Positions 1-6,795 of a DNA stretch of 6,795 nucleotides are shown piece after piece. Source of the stretch: Actinomycetes bacterium (lineage in GTDB: Bacteria; Actinomycetota; Thermoleophilia; Solirubrobacterales; Solirubrobacteraceae); assembly GCA_023405705.1 (NCBI GenBank), contig JAEXXR010000324.1, forward strand, positions 1 through 6,795, in the 5' to 3' direction. A program made the position numbers and the translations under genes. Every line of letters starts with the position of its first letter. Position 1 is the stretch's first letter. The notes under the pieces were generated by a model. The model worked only from the letters and a program-made list of their open reading frames with translations, ran no database searches and was not told the DNA's origin.

Positions 1-1
1 G

Positions 2-43
2 CACGCAGACCCTGCACACCACGGAGGAGAGGACGTACGGTGA
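2..43 (+). CDS. Possible 3' end of an upstream gene (partial)
   Basis: The frame starting at base 2 is open from the window edge to a TGA at 41-43 and reads HADPAHHGGEDVR. The TGA overlaps the GTG start of the binding-protein gene in a GTGA arrangement at 40-43. The next gene junction (1170-1173) offers the same arrangement, which is what makes this short stretch worth recording. Thirteen codons cannot identify a protein, and an open frame of this length is expected by chance in GC-rich DNA. The alternative is that these bases are simply the leader of the transport operon. Confidence 0.22.
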   Translation, partial: HADPAHHGGEDVR

Positions 44-1160
44 AGCACCTGCGATCGCTCGTGGCGCTGGCCGCCACGACGGCATTGTTGGGCGGCGGGC
101 TGGCCGCATGCGGCTCGTCGGATGACGGCGGCAGCGGCACGACCGCCGCGGCCGGCGGCACGACGACGACCGGCGGAGGCGGCGGCGGAGGGAACGAGGA
201 TCTGACGATCGCCTTCCTGATGCCCTGCTCGACCTGCGCCGACCGCTTCGAGAACCAGGACAAGCCGCTGTTCGAGGCGGCCGTGCAGAGAATCGCGCCG
301 GGCGCGAAGGTGATCGCCAACAACGCCGAGGGCGACTCGGCGCGGCAGGTCACCCAGACCGAGTCGGCGATCACCAACGGCGCCGACGTGATCGTCGTCT
401 CGCCGCTCGACGAGGCGGCCGGCGCGGCGATCTCCGACAAGGCGCAGCAGGCGAGAATCCCCGTCGTCTCCTACGACGGCCTGATCACCGACGGCCACGC
501 CGACTTCTACGTCTCCTTCGACAACGAGGTCGTCGGCCAGCTGCAGGGCGAGTTCCTCGCCAGAGAGCTGCCGGAGGGCTCCACCGTCGCCTTCATCAAC
601 GGCGACCAGTCGATCGCCCCGGGCCGCCAGTTCAAGGCCGGCGCGCACAGAGCGCTCGACCCGCTGATCGAGTCCGGGAGACTGAGACTCGGCTACGAGG
701 GCGACGCGCAGCAGTTCGACCCGCAGAAGGGCCGCACGCTGATGGAGCAGGCGCTGACGCGGCTCAACGACAGAGTCGACGGCGTGATCGCCGCCAACGA
801 CGGCCTCGCCGGCGGCGTGATCAACGCGCTGGAGCCGCGCGGCCTCACCGGCAGAGTGCTGGTGACCGGCCAGGACGCGACGGACGCCGGCCTCCAGCGG
901 ATCCTGCTCGACCAGCAGACGATGTCGGTCTACAAGGCGATCAAGGCCGAGGCCGAGGCCGCCGCGGAGGTCGCCGTCGGGCTCGGCAAGGGCGAGGACG
1001 TCTCCGATCTGGCCACCTCGACGACCGACAACGGCGCCGGCGACGTGCCGTCGATCCTGCTCGACCCGGTCGTCGTGACGGTCGACAACATCGTCGACAC
1101 CGTCTTCGCCGACGGCTTCACGACGCCGGAGAGAGTCTGCACCGGCAAGGCGGCGGAGAG

Positions 1161-1173
<13 letters not shown>
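40..1173 (+). CDS. xylF: XylF-like sugar-binding lipoprotein of a CUT2 ABC transporter
   Basis: This is the extracytoplasmic sugar receptor of the ABC importer encoded by the next two genes. It is 377 residues long and starts at GTG, 10 nt after GGAGGAG (23-29). A lipoprotein signal peptide ends in the lipobox L21-A-A-C24, so Cys24 should be lipidated. A Ser/Gly/Thr-rich tether follows (about 25-52), then a Peripla_BP_4 fold. Family landmarks compared from memory with E. coli XylF are VIVVSPLDEAA (118-128), DFYVSFDNE (155-163), AANDGLAGG (251-259), GQDATDAG (277-284) and SVYKAI (296-301). The sugar pocket differs: the family YDR motif is Y145-D146-G147, and two tryptophan positions appear as F70 and F226. 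Cysteines 63/66 (CSTC) and 367/375 could form disulfides outside the cell. Ten of 18 arginines use AGA. The XylF family assignment is secure, but the ligand is not; a beta-glycoside is as plausible as xylose. Confidence 0.92.
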
Positions 1174-1940
<767 letters not shown>

Positions 1941-1974
1941 GCCGAATCGCTCGGCCTGCGGCCTCGGATTCGGC
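1941..1974 (+). promoter_or_regulatory. Intercistronic hairpin A between ATPase and permease genes
   Basis: A perfect 8-bp inverted repeat, GCCGAATC (1941-1948) and GATTCGGC (1967-1974), begins on the base after the ATPase stop codon. Inside it a second stem, GGCC (1953-1956) with GGCC (1960-1963), closes a 3-nt loop, leaving a 4/3-nt internal loop. There is no U-run, so it does not look like a classical intrinsic terminator. By analogy with structured spacers in other binding-protein transport operons, it may stabilise the upstream message or damp expression of the permease. That function is inferred. Confidence 0.5.
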
Positions 1975-1975
1975 C

Positions 1976-2005
1976 CGAAGAACTCGCCCAGCGGCTCGTT
2001 CTTCG
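1976..2005 (+). promoter_or_regulatory. Intercistronic hairpin B between ATPase and permease genes
   Basis: A second perfect 8-bp inverted repeat, CGAAGAAC (1976-1983) and GTTCTTCG (1998-2005), starts 2 nt after hairpin A. GCC (1986-1988) can pair with GGC (1993-1995) inside it around a 4-nt loop, giving the same two-tier shape as hairpin A. It ends 5 nt before the permease Shine-Dalgarno sequence GGAGGTGA (2011-2018), so that site stays exposed. A competing small hairpin, GTTC (1998-2001) with GAAC (2005-2008), is also possible. Regulation of permease expression relative to the first two genes is inference. Confidence 0.5.
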
Positions 2006-2022
2006 AACGTGGAGGTGACTCG

Positions 2023-3225
2023 ATGAGCGTCGTGGACACGGCGACGCCGAAGGCGGCCGGCCCCGGCCTGCGCGCCCGCCTCGGCCAGGCGCGCGACGCC
2101 GACTGGGGCCCCGTGCCCGTGATCGTCGGCCTGCTCGTGATCTGGCTGATCTTCCAGCTGCTGAACGAGAACTTCCTCAGCGCCCGCAACCTGTCGAACC
2201 TGGTGCTCCAGGTCGGCGTCGTCGGGATGCTGTCGCTGGCCGTCGTGCTGGTGCTGCTGATCGGCGAGATCGACCTCTCGCTCGGCACGCTCGCCGGCAT
2301 GTGCGCTGCGCTGATGGCGGTGCTGCTGACCAACGACGGCTGGCCGGTGTGGGCGGCGATCGCCGCCGCCGTCGCCGTCGGGGCCGCGGCCGGATTGCTG
2401 CAGGGCGGCATCTCGGTGCTGATCGGCGTGCCGTCGTTCGTCGTCACGCTCGGCGGCTTCCTCGCCTGGCAGGGCGTGCAGCTGACGCTGCTCGGCCACT
2501 CGGGCGAGCTGCGCGTCGAGGACGAGTTCGTCCGCGGCGTCGCCAACAGCTACCTGCCGAGCTGGCTCGCCTGGCTGCTGCTGGCCGGCGCCTCGGTCGC
2601 CTGGTGCACGGACGTCGCGCTGCGGCGTCGCGCCCGCACGCGGCTGGGACTGGCGGTGCGGCCGGCGTGGAGAGCGGTCGCGGCCGGTGTCGCGCCCGCG
2701 GTCGCCGGGGCGGGCCTCGTCGCCTACCTCGACGGCTACTTCGGCGTGCCGTGGATGCTGGTGCTGCTCGGCGGCGTCGCGGTCGCGCTCGGCGCGCTGA
2801 CGACCCGCACCCAGCTCGGCCGCCACCTGTTCGCGATCGGCGGCGACAGAGAGGCCGCGCGGCGGGCCGGCGTGCGCGTCGACCAGATCCGCGTGCTCGT
2901 CTTCGCGATCGCGGCGGCGCTGGCGGCGGTGGCGGGCCTGATCGCCGTCTCGCGCCAGTTCGCGGTCTCGACCGGGACCGGCGGCGGCACGCTGCTGCTG
3001 GAGGCGATCGCGGCCGCGGTGATCGGCGGCGCCAGCCTCTTCGGCGGCCACGGGCGCGTCTACCAGGCGCTGCTCGGCGCGCTCGTGATCGCGAGCGTGG
3101 AGAACGGACTCGACCTGCTCGGCAAGCCGTCGAGCACGAAGGACATCGCCACGGGGGCCATCCTCGTGGCGGCTGTGAGCATCGATGCGATCAGCCGGCG
3201 CCGGCGCGCCGCGCGGGGCGCGTAG
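2023..3225 (+). CDS. xylH: XylH-like sugar ABC transporter permease
   Basis: This is the integral membrane channel subunit of the CUT2 importer (BPD_transp_2 family). Its 400 residues match XylH-type permeases (E. coli XylH is about 393) better than the shorter RbsC type (about 320). The extra length lies in the central hydrophobic stretch, about 180-260. Family motifs are GEIDLSLG (81-88), AIGGDREAARRAGV (271-284), which lies in a cytoplasmic loop contacting the ATPase in relatives, and AVIGGASLFGGHG (332-344). Roughly ten hydrophobic segments occur, among them about 30-48, 57-80, 108-128, 132-155, 178-193, 215-236, 242-260, 288-310, 345-365 and 374-390. The protein ends in an arginine-rich cytoplasmic tail (391-398). 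The ATG lies 4 nt after a full Shine-Dalgarno match, GGAGGTGA (2011-2018), the strongest in the window, so the permease can be translated independently despite the hairpin spacer before it. Confidence 0.92.
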   Translation: MSVVDTATPKAAGPGLRARLGQARDADWGPVPVIVGLLVIWLIFQLLNENFLSARNLSNLVLQVGVVGMLSLAVVLVLLIGEIDLSLGTLAGMCAALMAVLLTNDGWPVWAAIAAAVAVGAAAGLLQGGISVLIGVPSFVVTLGGFLAWQGVQLTLLGHSGELRVEDEFVRGVANSYLPSWLAWLLLAGASVAWCTDVALRRRARTRLGLAVRPAWRAVAAGVAPAVAGAGLVAYLDGYFGVPWMLVLLGGVAVALGALTTRTQLGRHLFAIGGDREAARRAGVRVDQIRVLVFAIAAALAAVAGLIAVSRQFAVSTGTGGGTLLLEAIAAAVIGGASLFGGHGRVYQALLGALVIASVENGLDLLGKPSSTKDIATGAILVAAVSIDAISRRRRAARGA

Positions 3226-3234
3226 GAGAGAAAC

Positions 3235-4596
<1,362 letters not shown>

Positions 4597-4603
4597 CGCA
4601 TGG

Positions 4604-4654
4604 CGATGAGGTGCGACTTCGGGTCGCTGATCGACCCGTTCTCGCACCTCATCG
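4604..4654. terminator. Long two-tier stem-loop between convergent genes, probable bidirectional terminator
   Basis: This lies in the 63-nt gap between the glucosidase stop (4594-4596) and the convergent hydrolase stop (4660-4662). A perfect 13-bp outer stem, CGATGAGGTGCGA (4604-4616) with its complement at 4642-4654, encloses a symmetric 3/3 internal loop (CTT/TTC). Inside is a perfect 7-bp stem, CGGGTCG (4620-4626) with CGACCCG (4632-4638), around a 5-nt loop. Neither strand carries a U-tract after the stem, so termination would rely on the hairpin itself, possibly with Rho. Position and strength support a shared terminator; the absence of Us is the main doubt. Confidence 0.7.
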
Positions 4655-4659
4655 GCGGC

Positions 4660-5574
4660 TCAGGCCGCCGGCGTGACCCGCTTGGCCCGCTCCGCCTCGG
4701 CGGCGCGGACGTGGTGGACGATCGAGCCGATCACCTCCGGCCAGTTCTCGCGCGGCAGGTCGTGGCCCATGCCGGGGATCACGTGCAGCTCGGCGTCCGG
4801 AATCGCGCGCGCGGTCGCGCGGCCGCCGGAGACCGAGATCATGCGGTCTCTGTCGCCGTGGATCACGAGCGTCGGCGCCGAGATGCGGTGGAGCTGGCGG
4901 GTGCGGTCGCCGGAGGCGAGGATCGCCGCGAGCTGGCGGCCGGTGCCGCGCAGGTCCGGGTTGCGCTCGTAGCTGGTGCGGGCGATCTCGAGGAAGAGCG
5001 GATCGTCGGCCGGCAGGCCGGGCGAGCCGATCGCGGCGTGGACGCGCACCTGCTGCGCGAGATAGCCGTCGAGGTCCCTCGCCGGGCGCGACAGGATCGT
5101 CGGATAGGTCTTCAGCGCCGGCTGGCCCTGCCAGCGGCTGCCGGTGCTCGACATGATCGAGACGAGCGAGCGGACGCGGCGCGGGTGCTCGGCGGCGAGC
5201 GTCTGGGCGATCATCCCGCCCATCGAGGCGCCGACGGCGTGGACCGAGTCGAGCCCGAGCGCGTCGAGCAGGCCCGCGGTGTCGGCGGCCATGTCGGTCA
5301 GCCTGTACTGCCGCGGGTCGAAGCGGCGGCGGGCGAGCTGCGCCAGCCTCGGCGCCGGCAGGTCGGAGAAGAAGGTCGAGCGGCCGCTGTCGCGGTTGTC
5401 GAAGCGGATCACCTGCAGCCCCCGGCTCGTCAGCTGGTCGACGAAGCTCGGGTGCCAGCGGACCATCTGCATCCCGAGGCCCATGATCAGCAGGACCGGC
5501 GGATCGCCCGGATCTCCGAACCGCTCCGCGCAGATCGTCACATCGCGCCCGACGTCGTAGAGCTGCTCTCCCAT
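4660..5574 (-). CDS. Alpha/beta hydrolase (RdmC/enol-lactonase-like)
   Basis: This is a 304-residue cytoplasmic serine hydrolase of the alpha/beta fold. An oxyanion-type strand and loop, VLLIMGLG (27-34), leads to RFDNRDSGRS (57-66), a pattern shared with aclacinomycin methylesterase RdmC and 3-oxoadipate enol-lactonase relatives. The nucleophile is Ser117 in the elbow GASMG (115-119), the acid is probably Asp243 in HGDRD (239-243), and the base is His271 in PGMGHD (267-272). A variable cap region lies between about 145 and 230. The triad is complete, so an active esterase, lactonase or related hydrolase is expected. The substrate cannot be named. The gene converges on the transport operon and diverges from the repeat-protein gene, so it is probably monocistronic. 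Upstream of the ATG the minus strand reads CTCCCGCCCC, with no Shine-Dalgarno sequence. The start matches the usual N-terminus of relatives, and translation may be leaderless. Confidence 0.9.
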   Translation of the reverse strand: MGEQLYDVGRDVTICAERFGDPGDPPVLLIMGLGMQMVRWHPSFVDQLTSRGLQVIRFDNRDSGRSTFFSDLPAPRLAQLARRRFDPRQYRLTDMAADTAGLLDALGLDSVHAVGASMGGMIAQTLAAEHPRRVRSLVSIMSSTGSRWQGQPALKTYPTILSRPARDLDGYLAQQVRVHAAIGSPGLPADDPLFLEIARTSYERNPDLRGTGRQLAAILASGDRTRQLHRISAPTLVIHGDRDRMISVSGGRATARAIPDAELHVIPGMGHDLPRENWPEVIGSIVHHVRAAEAERAKRVTPAA

Positions 5575-5582
5575 GGGGCGGG

Positions 5583-5588
5583 AGCGTA
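5583..5588 (-). promoter_or_regulatory. Possible -10 element for a leaderless hydrolase transcript
   Basis: On the minus strand, TACGCT fits the actinobacterial TANNNT pattern and ends 8 nt before the hydrolase ATG. Transcription starting 6-8 nt after it would begin at or just before the start codon, which would explain the missing Shine-Dalgarno sequence. No convincing -35 hexamer is visible at the expected spacing, so this is a weak, position-based call. Confidence 0.3.
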
Positions 5589-5680
5589 TCGGTCGCGATC
5601 GGCGGCGGACGCTCGGAGCGGCGCCGGAGCGCCTGCGCGCAACATCCGTCCAGCGCTCTGGCGTGCGGCGCAGGGCGACG

Positions 5681-5689
5681 GATAGAAGT
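5681..5689 (+). promoter_or_regulatory. Weak candidate promoter (-10-like) for the repeat-protein gene
   Basis: GATAGAAGT is the most AT-rich patch in the divergent intergenic region and could serve as a -10 element for the downstream secreted protein. It would give a 5' leader of about 100 nt containing both inverted repeats described here. The hexamer 17 nt upstream (5658-5663, CTGGCG) matches the sigma-70 -35 consensus poorly. The call rests on location and composition only. Confidence 0.2.
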
Positions 5690-5716
5690 CCCTTCCAGGC
5701 GCGTCGGCGCTCACGT

Positions 5717-5737
5717 CACCGGCCGCTGCGGCCGGTG
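5717..5737. promoter_or_regulatory. 21-bp near-perfect palindrome, candidate operator or leader hairpin
   Basis: CACCGGCCGC (5717-5726) and GCGGCCGGTG (5728-5737) are exact inverted repeats around a single central T. Two further Watson-Crick pairs and one T-G pair extend it to 5714-5740. The DNA symmetry suits a dimeric repressor. In RNA it would form a strong stem with a CTG loop. It lies about 57 nt before the repeat-protein start codon, between divergent genes, so an operator for one or both is reasonable but unproven. Confidence 0.45.
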
Positions 5738-5761
5738 GCGGCACACCCGCAATGCGGCGCC

Positions 5762-5780
5762 GTCCGGTGTCGCACCGGAC
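5762..5780. promoter_or_regulatory. Inverted repeat with the same half-sites, directly before a ribosome binding site
   Basis: GTCCGGTG (5762-5769) and CACCGGAC (5773-5780) form a perfect 8-bp inverted repeat around TCG. It carries the same CCGGTG/CACCGG half-sites as the 21-bp palindrome 24 nt upstream, in the opposite order. It ends one base before the AGGGGG ribosome binding site. It could be a second operator half-site set or an RNA hairpin. Its right arm also competes with a hairpin over the ribosome binding site. Confidence 0.45.
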
Positions 5781-5781
5781 C

Positions 5782-5787
5782 AGGGGG
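5782..5787 (+). promoter_or_regulatory. Ribosome binding site deciding the repeat-protein start
   Basis: AGGGGG lies 7 nt before the ATG at 5795 and supports that start over an upstream in-frame ATG at 5573. It can be masked: GGACC (5777-5781) pairs with GGTCC (5786-5790), leaving AGGG in the loop. Alternatively, bases 5780-5785 pair with 5789-5794 right up to the start codon, with one G-T pair. Both foldings conflict with the inverted repeat at 5762-5780. Confidence 0.5.
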
Positions 5788-5794
5788 TCCTTGG

Positions 5795-6775
5795 ATGTCC
5801 AGCAGATCCACGGCCGCAGGCCGGCGGCCGCGCGGCCGCGCTCTCGCGCTCGGCGCGCTGCTCGTCACGGCCGCGCTCGCCGCCGTCCCGTCGGCCGCCT
5901 CGGCCTGGACGAGCGTCTCGATGCTCGGGACGATCCACGTCTTCGACAGAACCGGTGCCGACAACGCCTTCGTGGTGACCCAGTCCGGACCGGTGGTCTC
6001 GATCCGGGATGCGGGCGGCGACCCGTTGACCGGCATGGTGCCGTCGTCCTGCACCGTCGTCGGCGGGGACACACTCGAATGCAGCTGGGGCAGCGCCTCT
6101 CCGCCGCCGGTCCTCGGCTTCGCGCTCGAGGGTGGCGACGACAGCGTCGACGCGACCGGCTACGACAGCGCGATCACCGTGCTGGCCAGCCCGGGCGCCG
6201 ACATGATAATCGGCGGCGACGCCGCCGACAGAATCGACGGAGGTGACGGCGACGACGTGATCGACGGCGGCGGCGGAGGCGACTCCCTCGAGGGCGGTGC
6301 GGGTGACGACGTGGTGTTCGGCGGCGACGGCAACGACGCTCTGTTCGGCGGCGCCGATGACGACCGCCTCGACGGGGGACTCGGCGGCGACAGCATCATC
6401 GGGAGAGAGGGACACGACATCGTCGACTACTCGTCACGCACGAGAGCGCTGGTCGTGACGCTCAACTCGGGTGTCTATGACGGCGAGATCGGCGAGAACG
6501 ACAGAGTGAACATAGACGTCGAGGAGGTGCTCGGCGGCAGCGGCGACGACGAGTTCCACGCCAACGGCACGGTGAGAACGACGCTGCGCGGCGGCGCCGG
6601 GAACGACAGGCTGTACGGCGGGTACGGCGCCGACCTGCTCGACGGCGGCGCCGGCGACGACCTGCTCGACGGCGGCGGGGAGGCCGACGACCTGCAGTGC
6701 GGCGCCGACCTCGACTCCTACCGCACCGACGGCCTCGACACGGTCGCCGGCGACTGCGAGCTGCTGATCCCGTGA
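5795..6775 (+). CDS. Secreted RTX-type calcium-binding repeat protein
   Basis: This is a 326-residue exported protein of unknown specific role. It starts at ATG 5795 with AGGGGG 7 nt upstream. A Sec signal peptide has a basic n-region (R10-R15), a hydrophobic core (about 16-31) and an A35-S-A37 cleavage site before Trp38. A repeat-free domain (38 to about 130, Cys86 and Cys96) has no recognised family. Next come eight consecutive nonapeptide repeats GGxGxDxxx (140-211), preceded by a degenerate copy (131-139). A beta-rich linker follows (212-246), then another repeat at 247-255, and four more copies after a gap (266-301). In known RTX proteins such repeats bind Ca2+ and fold into a parallel beta-roll. 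The tail holds Cys302 and Cys321 (AGDCELL) and looks like an in-built cap rather than a type I secretion signal. Seven of 17 arginines are AGA. An adhesive, structural or Ca-stabilised envelope role is possible; no enzymatic domain is visible. Confidence 0.85.
   Translation: MSSRSTAAGRRPRGRALALGALLVTAALAAVPSAASAWTSVSMLGTIHVFDRTGADNAFVVTQSGPVVSIRDAGGDPLTGMVPSSCTVVGGDTLECSWGSASPPPVLGFALEGGDDSVDATGYDSAITVLASPGADMIIGGDAADRIDGGDGDDVIDGGGGGDSLEGGAGDDVVFGGDGNDALFGGADDDRLDGGLGGDSIIGREGHDIVDYSSRTRALVVTLNSGVYDGEIGENDRVNIDVEEVLGGSGDDEFHANGTVRTTLRGGAGNDRLYGGYGADLLDGGAGDDLLDGGGEADDLQCGADLDSYRTDGLDTVAGDCELLIP
6212..6427 (+). repeat. Eight tandem 27-bp (nonapeptide) calcium-binding repeats
   Basis: Eight in-frame 27-bp units encode GGDAADRID, GGDGDDVID, GGGGGDSLE, GGAGDDVVF, GGDGNDALF, GGADDDRLD, GGLGGDSII and GREGHDIVD. 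The glycines and the Asp at position 6 are conserved, while the third codon bases vary. The array is therefore an old protein-level repeat rather than a fresh DNA duplication. The last unit loses the second Gly (GR) and leads into the linker. Confidence 0.85.
6590..6697 (+). repeat. Second block of four nonapeptide calcium-binding repeats
   Basis: Four 27-bp units encode GGAGNDRLY, GGYGADLLD, GGAGDDLLD and GGGEADDLQ. An isolated copy, GGSGDDEFH, lies upstream at 6533-6559. A degenerate CGADLDSYR follows at 6698-6724. The final unit carries Glu in place of the usual Gly and likely marks the end of the beta-roll. Confidence 0.8.
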
Positions 6776-6795
6776 GGCGTCGGCGGGTCGTGAGC

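Noticed and set aside
4600..5685. A 361-codon plus-strand frame antisense to the hydrolase
   Set aside because: It would span the terminator hairpin and mirror the hydrolase codons. The minus-strand protein has an intact Ser-Asp-His triad, so it is the real gene.
5573..5794. A 74-residue N-terminal extension of the repeat protein from ATG 5573
   Set aside because: The extension is Arg-rich and featureless and would bury a good signal peptide. The ATG at 5795 has a ribosome binding site and puts the signal peptide at the N-terminus.
5738..5794. A c-di-GMP-I (GEMM) riboswitch-like pattern (CGCAATGC followed by a stem and AGGGGGTCC)
   Set aside because: The resemblance to the CGCAAAGCC and receptor segments is loose, and the GAAA tetraloop stem and the GGCAAACC segment are missing. 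A covariance-model search (Infernal with Rfam) would settle it.
5930..6110. A carbohydrate-binding or enzymatic domain in the N-terminal part of the secreted repeat protein
   Set aside because: No catalytic or binding motif could be identified by eye in residues 46-105, so it is left as unassigned.
6212..6697. Regular 27-bp periodicity considered as a CRISPR array or recent minisatellite
   Set aside because: There are no unique spacers, the units are in frame, and conservation is at the amino-acid level (Gly and Asp) with varied codons. This is an RTX protein repeat.

Overview
The window is very GC-rich, densely coding DNA, apparently from a high-GC actinobacterium. One quirk is heavy use of the AT-rich arginine codon AGA in two exported proteins. 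Together with a Sec-exported RTX-type repeat protein ending in an 'AGDCELL' tail, this makes me think of Thermoleophilia (Solirubrobacterales, Conexibacter-like). That placement is inference from composition and gene style, not proof. No mobile element, RNA gene or CRISPR array is visible.

Positions 1-4596 (+ strand) hold a compact sugar uptake and hydrolysis operon. In order it encodes a XylF-like sugar-binding lipoprotein, a single-domain ABC ATPase, a XylH-like membrane permease and a cytoplasmic GH1 beta-glucosidase. Spacing is operonic: the first two genes overlap, the permease and glucosidase are 9 nt apart, and the only larger gap (82 nt, ATPase to permease) carries two tandem perfect-stem hairpins. 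The logic is that the lipoprotein captures a sugar outside the membrane, the ATPase and permease import it, and the glucosidase hydrolyses it inside. A leaderless-looking cytoplasmic glucosidase next to a CUT2 transporter suggests that the imported ligand is a beta-glycoside rather than free xylose. The binding protein also departs from the E. coli XylF sugar-pocket pattern.

Positions 4597-4659 separate two convergent genes and contain a long two-tier stem-loop, the best candidate for a bidirectional terminator. An alpha/beta hydrolase follows on the minus strand (5574 to 4660), with an intact Ser-Asp-His triad and no Shine-Dalgarno sequence; its start may be leaderless.

Positions 5575-5794 are a 220-nt divergent intergenic region. 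It carries a 21-bp palindrome, a second 8-bp inverted repeat sharing the same CACCGG/CCGGTG half-sites, and a small hairpin that could hide the ribosome binding site of the next gene. Positions 5795-6775 (+) encode a secreted protein with two blocks of nonapeptide calcium-binding (RTX) repeats. Nothing can be said about the last 20 nt.
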